From contig JAXDKG010000042.1 of assembly GCA_034667225.1 (NCBI GenBank), positions 66,675-130,674 on the forward strand: a DNA stretch of 64,000 nt. The letters run 5' to 3'. This DNA comes from DATMER01 sp034667225. GTDB lineage: Bacteria > Acidobacteriota > Thermoanaerobaculia > Multivoradales > UBA5704. The notes under the pieces are model-generated. The model made no database searches, had not been told where the DNA came from, and worked only from the letters and a program-made list of their open reading frames with translations. The translations under genes were made by a program, and so were the position numbers. Below are positions 53,414-60,805 of this stretch, piece after piece. Numbering within the stretch: the stretch's first letter is position 1; each line of letters opens with the position of its first letter.

Positions 53414-54107
53414 GGTCCTGATGGAGAAGGGCAAGGCCCCGGAAGAAATGGTCCCGCGTGCCTTCCATCTGGAGCCCCGCGAAACAACGCTGCTGGTGGA
53501 CCGGGTCAGCCTCGAATGCGGCCAGGGCCTTCCGCAGATCCGCCTCGGGAGCCGATTTGTAGGCCTCCCGCACTCTTTTCCAAGCCGTGTCCGGAATCGG
53601 ACCACGAAGCCGCAGAAAAGCCAGGTCGATGAGATCGCGAGAGAGGAGCTGCCGATCCGCCCACCGATCGGAGTTCGCGAGCAGCTTCTCCGCGTAACAG
53701 TCTTCCAGAGATAGGCAATCGACAGGAGACCAGGGGGGCCGCACTCCGGGGCCCAGCTCGATCCGGGCCTCGCGGATCAGCTCGACTCCAAGAAGGACGT
53801 CGCCATGAAAGGCGCGGAACCGGATGCCGTACTGATCCACCCGCATTTCGCGGGGGAAGCGGAGCTGCTCCGACCGCTGCGGCTCAAAGAGTCCGTCATA
53901 TCCCTGTTGCGTCGCGACGAGCCGCAGCTCCCCATACCCTGAGGCATCCGAGCACAGGAAGTCGATGTCGTGAGACTCACGGTACTCGCCGAGCTCCAGG
54001 ACGATTCGCGTCCCACCGCCAAAGAGGAACTTGCAGGAGGCGAGGAGGTCGGCCCGGAAAGCGCCGAGCACGGACAGCACGCTCTGGTGCTGCGGACGCT
54101 CAAACAT
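53406..54107 (-). CDS. Nucleotidyltransferase, AbiEii/MNT toxin-like
   Basis: 233 residues from the ATG at 54107; the frame is open further upstream, but homology starts near MFERPQHQSV. The nucleotidyltransferase signature is FGGGTRIVLELGEYRESHDIDFLC (GG followed by DxD, from about residue 29), the pattern of AbiEii/AbiGii-type toxins that transfer nucleotides to RNA or protein. It overlaps a small upstream gene by 8 bp, so the two look like a two-gene cassette. Toxicity is inferred from family only. Confidence 0.78.
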   Translation of the reverse strand: MFERPQHQSVLSVLGAFRADLLASCKFLFGGGTRIVLELGEYRESHDIDFLCSDASGYGELRLVATQQGYDGLFEPQRSEQLRFPREMRVDQYGIRFRAFHGDVLLGVELIREARIELGPGVRPPWSPVDCLSLEDCYAEKLLANSDRWADRQLLSRDLIDLAFLRLRGPIPDTAWKRVREAYKSAPEADLRKALAAFEADPVHQQRCFAGLQMEGTRDHFFRGLALLHQDLT

Positions 54108-54333
54108 CCAGGTGGCTTCCGAACCGCGCCGCCAGCGCCCGGATAAGCTCCCACTCCTCGGGAGATGGGTCCTCGAGGACCCCCAGCCATCGCCAGCCCG
54201 ACTCATAGCGCCGGAGTATGTCGAGAGGGGAGAGGTCCCGGTACCTGGCGTCGAACCAGGAGATGCTCTTCAGGAACGGGAGGTTCTCCGGGACGGCGAT
54301 GTCGGGGGCCGCAGCCTCGCCAGAGGGCTTCAT
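54100..54333 (-). CDS. Small protein upstream of the nucleotidyltransferase (possible antitoxin)
   Basis: 77 residues, with no recognised family. The sequence is acidic and helical (for example ENLPFLKSISWFDARYRDL). It overlaps the nucleotidyltransferase gene by 8 bp and is therefore cotranscribed, the usual arrangement of an antitoxin before its toxin. It diverges from the GH1 gene with 65 bp between starts. Confidence 0.6.
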   Translation of the reverse strand: MKPSGEAAAPDIAVPENLPFLKSISWFDARYRDLSPLDILRRYESGWRWLGVLEDPSPEEWELIRALAARFGSHLDV

Positions 54334-54398
54334 GACCTGCCAATCCTACTCTCTCTATGGTAGGGTCCGCCGCAACGATCTTTGGAGATGTAATCGCT

Positions 54399-55682
54399 GT
54401 GAAGCATCACCCCCTGTTGCCTGGGCCGGAGGCTTCCGAATTCCTCTGGGCCAGCGGCATCGAAGACACGTTCGTCCCTCAGACACGCCCCGGGCAGCGC
54501 GCCCTCGACGAGTACCAGCTCATGGGGCACTACGAGCACTGGCGCGAGGACCTCGACCTCGCACGCGATCTCGGCGTGCGCGCGCTGCGCTGGGGCATCC
54601 CCTGGTACCGGGTGGAGAAGCTGCCCGGGGAGTTCGACTGGAGCTGGACCGACCAGGTGATCCCCTACATGGTCGAGGAATTGAAGATCAATCCGATCCT
54701 CGACCTCATGCACTACGGCTGCCCCTTCTGGCTGCGCCGGGAGTTCGCGAGCGACGAGTACCCGCAGGCCGTGGCCTCCTATGCGAAATCGGTCGCCGAG
54801 CGCTACAAGGGACTCGTGCGCTGGTACACGCCGCTCAACGAGCCGCTGGTCAATGCCCTGTTCTGCGGCAAGCGCGGGCTCTGGCCTCCCTATCTGCGCG
54901 GGGAGGGCGGCTACATCCGCGTCCTGCTGCAGCTCGCCAAGGGGATCGTCCGCACGGTCGAGGCGATCAAAGAGGTCGATCCCGGCGCGCTCATGGTCCA
55001 CGTGGAGGCGACCGGCCTCTCGCGGGCGGCGCGGGCCGACCTGCACGTCCTGGCGGTCGAGGACCAGCGGCGAGGCTACCTCGCGTTCGACCTGATCTCC
55101 GGCCGGGTGGACCACGACCATCCGCTCTTCACCTGGCTCGTGCGCAACGGCGCCGGCCCGGACGAGCTCCGCGATCTGGCCCGCAACCGCGTTCCCCTGG
55201 ACGTGATCGGCCTCAACTTCTACCCGCAGTGGTCCACCCAGCAGTTATCCGTAGACCGCAACGGCCGCCTGCGTTACCGGGCGGTGGAGCAGGACGGCGC
55301 CGGCTTCGAGCACCTGATCCGGGATTACCAGACCCGCTACGACGCGCCGGTAATGATTACCGAGACGAGCGCCCGCGGCTCGGTCGAGGTGCGGGAGCGC
55401 TGGCTGGATGCATCCATGGCGGCGATCCGCCGGTTGCGCGCCGACGGCGTCCCCGTGCTCGGGTACACCTGGTTCCCGATGTTCACCATGATCGACTGGA
55501 AGTACCGCCTCGGCCGCCGGCCTTTGAAGGACTACCGGCTGGACCTGGGGCTGTACAAGATCCAGGACGAAGGCCCGCGCTGGAAGGCGACGCACCTGGT
55601 GGAGCGCTTCCAGGCGTACATGGCCGATCCGCTGGAATCAGTGGGAGAGCTCGCTCAGGCCCTGGAGCTGGCCTCCGCTTGA
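54399..55682 (+). CDS. Family 1-like glycoside hydrolase (beta-glycosidase)
   Basis: 427 residues from a GTG at 54399, which has GGAG about 11 bases upstream; an ATG at 54357 has no ribosome-binding site. It shows the GH-A clan (beta/alpha)8 pattern: FLWASGIE at the N-terminus, RWGIPWYRVE, the acid/base glutamate in YTPLNEPLVNALF and the nucleophile glutamate in VMITETSARGSVEVR. It probably hydrolyses a beta-linked disaccharide or glycoside. No signal peptide is visible, so it acts in the cytoplasm. The GH43 gene overlaps its stop as TTGA. Confidence 0.85.
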   Translation: MKHHPLLPGPEASEFLWASGIEDTFVPQTRPGQRALDEYQLMGHYEHWREDLDLARDLGVRALRWGIPWYRVEKLPGEFDWSWTDQVIPYMVEELKINPILDLMHYGCPFWLRREFASDEYPQAVASYAKSVAERYKGLVRWYTPLNEPLVNALFCGKRGLWPPYLRGEGGYIRVLLQLAKGIVRTVEAIKEVDPGALMVHVEATGLSRAARADLHVLAVEDQRRGYLAFDLISGRVDHDHPLFTWLVRNGAGPDELRDLARNRVPLDVIGLNFYPQWSTQQLSVDRNGRLRYRAVEQDGAGFEHLIRDYQTRYDAPVMITETSARGSVEVRERWLDASMAAIRRLRADGVPVLGYTWFPMFTMIDWKYRLGRRPLKDYRLDLGLYKIQDEGPRWKATHLVERFQAYMADPLESVGELAQALELASA

Positions 55683-57013
55683 CCTACGTCAACCCGGTCT
55701 GGCCCCACTCGTTCCCCGATCCGTTCGTCCTCAAGTTCCGGGGCGAGTACTGGGGATATTGCACGGGGTTCTGGACGGACGGCCGCTGCTTCGGGGTGAT
55801 CCGATCGCGCGACCTGGTCCATTGGGAACCTATGCCGGGAGCGATGGAGCCTCTCCCCGGCGGCCATACCTGCTACTGGGCGCCAGAGGTCACTTACGAC
55901 AACGGGCGCTTCTATCTTTATTACAGCGTCGGCAACGAGGAGCGGATGGAGATCCGGGTGGCCGTGTCGGAGCACCCGGCCGGCCCATTCGTGGACAGCG
56001 GCCGGCGGCTGACCTCGGAGCCGTTCGCCATCGACGCCCATGTGTTCGTGGACGACGACGGCTCCCGCCATCTCTTCTACGCGACCGACTTCCTGGACCG
56101 GAGCCATATCGGCACGGGGACGGTCCGCGACCGGATGCTCGATCCGTTTACCCTGGCGGGGGAGCCCGTGCCGGTCACGCTGCCGCGCCACGACTGGCAC
56201 GTCTACCATCCGAATCGGCCGGAGAAGGGATACGTCCGCTGGCACACGGTCGAGGGTCCGTTCGTGCTCAAGCACGAGGGCCGCTACTACCAGATGTTCA
56301 GCGGCGGCAACTGGCAGAACCCGACCTACGGCGTGGGCTACGCGGTTACGGACAGCCTGGAAAAACCGGGCGAGTGGGAGCAGGCTCCGCTCCCCATTTT
56401 GCGCACGATCGAGGGCATGGTGATCGGACCAGGACACAACTCGGTCGTACGGGGTCCAGACAACCGGCAGCTCTTCTGCGTGTATCACCGCTGGCAGGAA
56501 GGGGCCAGGGTGCTGGCGATCGATCCAATGGGATGGGAGGGAGAGAAGCTCGTCGTCGACGGTCCTTCGACGGAGCCCAGGCCGGGGCTTCCGCAGCCTG
56601 CCTTCGTAGACTTCTTCGACAAGCCGGGCGGTCTCGATCTCGCGTGGGACATCCGCGGCACGTGGTCCACGGGCGGCGGCTCCGCCCGGCAGCCGCTGTC
56701 CGGAGCTTCCGGCGAGGCCCGGCTCGACGTGAGGAAATCCACCTTCCTGGTGGAGGTCAGCGCCCGTGCCCTGGAAGACCCGGGAGAGGGCTCCGGCTAC
56801 GGCATCGCCCTGCAGGGATTCGTGTTCCTGATCCCCCCAGAATGGGATCCGCGGTTCTGGCATCTGATCCGGGCTGAGGTCGATGAGGCCCATGCTCGAA
56901 TCTGGCTGGACGGTCTGCCGGTCTGGCAGGGCACTCTCCCGCAATTGGGCCGGAGGGTGTCGCTCCTGACCGACCACTTGGCCGCCGAATTTTCGGGATT
57001 TGCGCTGAGCTGA
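55679..57013 (+). CDS. Family 43-like glycoside hydrolase
   Basis: 444 residues from a TTG at 55679 that overlaps the GH1 stop; the reading frame is open far upstream only by chance. The five-bladed propeller fold is marked by HSFPDPFVLKF (catalytic base Asp), YWAPEVTYDNGRFYLYYS, PFAIDAHVFVDDDGS (pKa-modulating Asp) and VEGPFVLKHEGRYYQMFS (acid Glu). From about residue 300 a C-terminal beta-sandwich follows. GH43 enzymes cut arabinose or xylose linkages; the coupled GH1 suggests breakdown of a plant-type oligosaccharide. No signal peptide is seen. Confidence 0.87.
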   Translation: MTYVNPVWPHSFPDPFVLKFRGEYWGYCTGFWTDGRCFGVIRSRDLVHWEPMPGAMEPLPGGHTCYWAPEVTYDNGRFYLYYSVGNEERMEIRVAVSEHPAGPFVDSGRRLTSEPFAIDAHVFVDDDGSRHLFYATDFLDRSHIGTGTVRDRMLDPFTLAGEPVPVTLPRHDWHVYHPNRPEKGYVRWHTVEGPFVLKHEGRYYQMFSGGNWQNPTYGVGYAVTDSLEKPGEWEQAPLPILRTIEGMVIGPGHNSVVRGPDNRQLFCVYHRWQEGARVLAIDPMGWEGEKLVVDGPSTEPRPGLPQPAFVDFFDKPGGLDLAWDIRGTWSTGGGSARQPLSGASGEARLDVRKSTFLVEVSARALEDPGEGSGYGIALQGFVFLIPPEWDPRFWHLIRAEVDEAHARIWLDGLPVWQGTLPQLGRRVSLLTDHLAAEFSGFALS

Positions 57014-57114
57014 GAACACGGACGACCACGGACTGACACGGACCCGCGCGCGGGCTCCGTCGTCCGTGACCGTCCGTGTTGGTCTGTGTTCGTCCGTGTG
57101 TCCGTGTTCTTCAA
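57014..57114. repeat. Fold-back array of 10-bp CACGGAC units (second copy)
   Basis: Directly after the GH43 stop, three forward units (ACACGGACGACCACGGACTG region) lead to the GC palindrome CCCGCGCGCGGG (57043-57054) and then about six inverted units ending TCCGTGTTCTTC. The units and fold-back layout match the copy at 48718-48801. The sequence from 57115 to the queE start (153 bp) shows no feature I can support. Confidence 0.87.
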
Positions 57115-57267
57115 AAGAGGCGGAGGCAGGCGAGTAAGGACGTTCCCGTCGGGGGATTGTGGCGGGTCTTACCAGAAAACATCCTCGGCCCTGGGGCCGC
57201 CTGCCTGCTCCGCCGCCGGAACTCCACCTGAGCAAGGATCGAGCCAACGCGCTAGGATTCCGGCGTG

Positions 57268-57864
57268 ATGCGCGCCTACGTCGTCAACGAGATCTTCTAC
57301 AGCTTGCAGGGGGAGGGGGTGCGAGCCGGCTCGCCCAACCTGTTCCTGCGCCTCTCCCGCTGCAACCTGGCGTGCAAGGTCGAGACGCACGGCTTCGATT
57401 GCGACACGGAATTCGAGTCAGGCCGCTCCATGGCGCTCGACGACATCATGGCGGAGCTGCGCCAGCTCTCCGCCGACTGCGACTGGGTGATCCTGACCGG
57501 CGGCGAGCCGGCTCTCCAGGTGGACGCGGAGATGATCGACGGTCTCCATGCCGCCGGCTTCAAGCTCGCCATCGAGACAAACGGGAGCATCGAGCTGCCG
57601 CCCGGGATGGACTGGATCACGGTGAGTCCCAAGGTAGCCGAGCACGCCATCCGCCAGCGCACGGCGCACGAGGTCAAGTACGTGCGCGGCTACGGTCAGG
57701 CGATTCCGCGGACGGTCGTCAAGGCGGAGCACTATCTCATCTCTCCCGCGTTCGACGGGGAGCGGGTCGATCCCCGCACGCTCGACTGGTGCATTCATCT
57801 CTGCAAGGAGAATCCGCCGTGGCGGCTCTCCGTGCAGCAGCACAAGCTCTGGAAGGTCCGCTAG
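57268..57864 (+). CDS. queE: 7-carboxy-7-deazaguanine synthase (QueE), variant cluster motif
   Basis: 198 residues from the ATG at 57268. QueE is the radical SAM enzyme that forms the 7-deazapurine of queuosine. SLQGEGVRAGSPNLFLRLS precedes the cysteines Cys32, Cys36 and Cys45 (RCNLACKVETHGFDCDTEF), a C-x3-C-x8-C spacing instead of the canonical C-x3-C-x2-C; the GGEPALQ motif follows. Other queuosine genes are not in the window. The gene is flanked by CGGAC-containing arrays on both sides. Confidence 0.9.
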   Translation: MRAYVVNEIFYSLQGEGVRAGSPNLFLRLSRCNLACKVETHGFDCDTEFESGRSMALDDIMAELRQLSADCDWVILTGGEPALQVDAEMIDGLHAAGFKLAIETNGSIELPPGMDWITVSPKVAEHAIRQRTAHEVKYVRGYGQAIPRTVVKAEHYLISPAFDGERVDPRTLDWCIHLCKENPPWRLSVQQHKLWKVR

Positions 57865-57865
57865 T

Positions 57866-58205
57866 CGGACAAATCCCGGTAGTTTTCGGACAATCCAGCG
57901 CAAGGTCGGACAAAACGCCGAAGTTATCGGACAGGTCGGCGAACTAATCGGACCAACGCGCGAAGTTTTCGGACAGTGGCCCGAAGTTTTCGGACCACGC
58001 CCGAATGGTATCGGACAATACCCAAGAGTTTTCGGACTGAGACCGAGAGTTTTCGGACTGCGCCCAGATGGTATCGGACCAAGCCCGAACGGTATCGGAC
58101 AAAAACCGTAAGTTATCGGACAGCACCCGACCGGTATCGGACCACGCACGGGAGTTTTCGGACAGCAGCACGAAGTTATCGGACAGGTCTAAGCCATCAT
58201 GGGAC
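57866..58205. repeat. Intergenic 21-bp tandem array, unit core CGGAC and GTTTT/GGTAT
   Basis: CGGAC occurs at 57866, 57887, 57907 and then exactly every 21 bp at 57928, 57949, 57970, 57991, 58012, 58033, 58054, 58075, 58096, 58117, 58138, 58159 and 58180, with GGGAC at 58201: seventeen units and a single one-base slip. Between the CGGAC boxes the 3' half alternates between GTTTT, GGTAT and GTTAT endings. The array begins 2 bp after the queE stop and ends in the stop region of the convergent phosphoesterase gene, so it is the entire intergenic space. Frames crossing it encode heptads such as SFRTAPR, WYRTKPE. Confidence 0.95.
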
Positions 58206-59447
58206 AAAATAGCCGGTGACGTCCACGACCAAATGCGCCGCGCTCGACGACCAGGCCTCGATCTCGCCGGCCACGCCCAACGCGACGATCGAGGCACTCG
58301 CTCGCCTCTGCAGGGCAGCGAAACTTACATTGCTCGTCGTGGGAAGCGGCGCGCCCGAGGGGAAGACCCGGAGGTAGCCCGCCGTTGAGCCATCGATGGC
58401 GGTGATGTTCACGGCCAGCGCACGCGCGTCCGCCGGGATTCCGCAGGACCCTGCCGCCGGAAACGAGGCCCGGACGCCAGCGGCCAGGGGCGACCTACTC
58501 CGCGTGTCCACCAGGCGGCAGGCGGGCAGGGTATAGAAGTCCAGCGGTTCCGAAGGAAGCGCGGAGTGGCAGAGCCCCACGCCCGAGTCAAGGGTCGATC
58601 CGTTCAGGCCCACGAACCGCCACTCGTATCCATCCGGCCACAGCGTCAGCTCCAACACCCCGAATGCGCCGTAGTTGCGGACCTCGCTGTTGGCCCGCAC
58701 CGTCGTCACGGAAGTGAGGCCCCTGCCCCCGGTCCCCACCACGAATTCGCGGATTCCGGCCGGATCGGCGACGGCGAACGCCGACTGCGGCGCGAAGCGC
58801 TCGTAGCCATGGTCGTGCCCGGTGAGCACCAGATCCGCCCCCGCGGCCTGGAGGAGCGTCCAGAAGGGCGCGGTCGTGGCGTCGTCGCCGTGCGGCCCCG
58901 AGGAGAAGCGGGGGTGGTGCCAGTAGGCTAGCGTGCAGACGCCCGGGTGCGCGGCCAGATCCGCCGCCAGCCACTGCCCCTGGAGCGAGGCCGCGCCGCA
59001 CCCTCCCACCGCGCCGCAGTTCGAGTTGAGCCCGATCAGGTGCCATCCCCCCAGGTCGAAGTTGGACCAGCCCTTCGCCGGATCGCCCGCCGCCGTGCCG
59101 AAGTAGGCGTAGTAGCCCGCGGCGGCCGGGGTGATGTACTCGTGATTGCCCGGCACCGGATGCGTGATCGCCTTCAGCCGCCCCCAACTCGGGCCGTAGG
59201 ACGCCTGGTACTTCGCCAGCGTGCCGTTCTCGTACTGGTTGTCCCCGAGGAGGAGGACCGCCGCGGGCGACAGCGACAGCGCCAGGTCCGACGTGGCGAA
59301 CATGCGGCAATTCGCCGTCGTGCCGGCGCCGCCGTTGTACGCGATATCCGCCGGATCGCAGGCGATGTCGCCTACCGCCACGACAGTCATTTGCGCGGAC
59401 AAGGGAAGGGCGAAGAGCAGCGCACACAGCACGAACCGGGGAAACAT
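58197..59447 (-). CDS. Secreted metallophosphoesterase with C-terminal binding-type domain
   Basis: 416 residues from the ATG at 59447, which precedes a signal peptide (FPRFVLCALLFALPLSAQ). Calcineurin-type metal motifs are in order: VGDIACDP, LLLGDNQYENG, PGNHEYITP, WHHPRFSSG and TGHDHGYERF. The last 100 residues (CRLVDTRSR to VVDVTGYFVP) form a domain found at the C-terminus of many secreted proteins in acidobacteria and actinobacteria, likely for binding or surface attachment. The substrate is unknown. Confidence 0.9.
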   Translation of the reverse strand: MFPRFVLCALLFALPLSAQMTVVAVGDIACDPADIAYNGGAGTTANCRMFATSDLALSLSPAAVLLLGDNQYENGTLAKYQASYGPSWGRLKAITHPVPGNHEYITPAAAGYYAYFGTAAGDPAKGWSNFDLGGWHLIGLNSNCGAVGGCGAASLQGQWLAADLAAHPGVCTLAYWHHPRFSSGPHGDDATTAPFWTLLQAAGADLVLTGHDHGYERFAPQSAFAVADPAGIREFVVGTGGRGLTSVTTVRANSEVRNYGAFGVLELTLWPDGYEWRFVGLNGSTLDSGVGLCHSALPSEPLDFYTLPACRLVDTRSRSPLAAGVRASFPAAGSCGIPADARALAVNITAIDGSTAGYLRVFPSGAPLPTTSNVSFAALQRRASASIVALGVAGEIEAWSSSAAHLVVDVTGYFVP

Positions 59448-59544
59448 GTGCGAACGAGTATAAGGCTGCCTCCCCGAAATGAATCGGATAGGATTGTCAC
59501 ATCGAGTCAGTGAGCTGAATTCTTTCGGGTAGAGGAGGACCCAG

Positions 59545-60441
59545 ATGGCACAGGCGTGTGCGCAGCACCCGAGTGTCAACGCAACCTTCCGTTGCGAGGG
59601 CTGCGAAAAGCTTCTCTGTCAGGACTGCATCAAGAAGGGGCATGCCCTGCTCTTCTGCTCGCTGTGCGGCGAGCGGGCCATGCCGATGGACGCAGGGCAG
59701 CCGGCCACGGTGCGCGAAGTGGCGCGGCGGCAGGCGATCTCCAAGCCCTACAGCTTCCAGCAGGCGCTGTTCTATCCCTTCCGCGGCGTAGGGCTGTACA
59801 TGTTCATCGCGGCGCTGGTCTCGCTGGCGTTCGTCTCGTTCCTGCTCCAATACAGCGGCGGGTGCTATTCGATCATGCTGGCTGTCGGCCTCTGGTCGCT
59901 CATGGTCGGGCTCCAGTTCAAGATCGTGCGCTCCACGGCCGAGGGGGAGGACCAGTTGCCGGACTGGCCGGAGTACATGGACTGGGGCGAGAGGCTCGGC
60001 GACATCCTGATCTATCTGGTGGTCGCCATCCTCCAGTTCTTCCCGGTGGTGGCCTTCACCCTGCTGAACATGGGCAAGCTGCTGAGCTCCGAGCCGAGCC
60101 TCCTCTTCTGGGCCGGATTCGCGCTCTGCGCGTGGCTGGGCATGGCCCTGGGTACGGTCGCCTTCGGCGCGGCCGGCCGGTTCAACCGCTCCAGCGTGAT
60201 GCGGATCGACCTGCACTTCAAGGCGCTGAAGATCGGCGGCGCGGACGCGGTGACCGCGGCCAACCTGGCATTCGCAATCGGCATCGCGCTTTTCGTGGCG
60301 CGCGCGCTGCTGCAGAAGATCCCCTTCGTGGGCGCGGCGGCGGCTGGCGTCCTCGGCGCCTACTGGACGTTCACGAGCGCTCACCTCGCCGGCGTGCTCT
60401 TCCGCCGGCACATCCTGGAGCTGGAGAAGGTCTATGAGTGA
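59545..60441 (+). CDS. B-box-like zinc-finger membrane protein
   Basis: 298 residues. The N-terminus has a cysteine/histidine cluster (CAQHPSVNATFRCEGC, LLCQDC, KKGHALLFCSLCGE) resembling a B-box zinc finger, followed by four to five transmembrane helices, for example ILIYLVVAILQFFPVVAFTL. Function is unknown; such proteins are seen in Acidobacteriota and Myxococcota. GGAGG lies a few bases before the ATG at 59545. The stop overlaps the next gene by 8 bp. Confidence 0.82.
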   Translation: MAQACAQHPSVNATFRCEGCEKLLCQDCIKKGHALLFCSLCGERAMPMDAGQPATVREVARRQAISKPYSFQQALFYPFRGVGLYMFIAALVSLAFVSFLLQYSGGCYSIMLAVGLWSLMVGLQFKIVRSTAEGEDQLPDWPEYMDWGERLGDILIYLVVAILQFFPVVAFTLLNMGKLLSSEPSLLFWAGFALCAWLGMALGTVAFGAAGRFNRSSVMRIDLHFKALKIGGADAVTAANLAFAIGIALFVARALLQKIPFVGAAAAGVLGAYWTFTSAHLAGVLFRRHILELEKVYE

Positions 60442-60805
60442 ACCGCTCGAAGCGAAGCGTCCGACCACGGCCGTCAAGTGCGAGAAGCACGGCCTGCACT
60501 ACAACCCGTCAACGATGGACGGCTGCGTCATCTGCCGGCGCGAGGCCGGAGGAGGGACCGCCGTAGTCAGAACGGCAAACGGCTCAATGGGGAGAGCCCT
60601 GGCGGTAACCGCCGTCCTCCTCCTGCTCACGACGGTCTGCCTCTACTTCGTCCACCGCATGGTGATCGAGAGCTTCCAGGGCGCTCCCGGGGTCAACGCC
60701 TTCGACGGCGGCCTTGAGGAACATATGCCGGAGCCGATACGAGAGATGAGCCTGCCGGGAGAGGACACGGGCGGCCCGGTCTACTCGGGCTCGGAAGGGA
60801 ACTGA
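60434..60805 (+). CDS. Small zinc-ribbon membrane protein
   Basis: 123 residues. A C-x2-H-like N-terminal ribbon (KCEKHGLHYNPSTMDGCVICRRE) is followed by one transmembrane helix (ALAVTAVLLLLTTVCLYFV, about residues 55-73) and an acidic tail. It overlaps the B-box-like gene by 8 bp, so the two probably act together; function is unknown. Its 3' end overlaps that of the convergent membrane-protein gene by 25 bp. Confidence 0.75.
   Translation: MSEPLEAKRPTTAVKCEKHGLHYNPSTMDGCVICRREAGGGTAVVRTANGSMGRALAVTAVLLLLTTVCLYFVHRMVIESFQGAPGVNAFDGGLEEHMPEPIREMSLPGEDTGGPVYSGSEGN

Noticed and set aside
57115..57267. preQ1 riboswitch upstream of queE
   Set aside because: No preQ1 aptamer-like pseudoknot with an A-rich tail could be recognised in this stretch.
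57976..58212. A 78-codon heptad-repeat ORF (SFRT/WYRT units) inside the 21-bp array
   Set aside because: A 21-bp period automatically gives heptapeptide repeats in any open frame; there is no ribosome-binding site, frames on the other strand are also open, and the sister array has a 20-bp period that no frame could follow.
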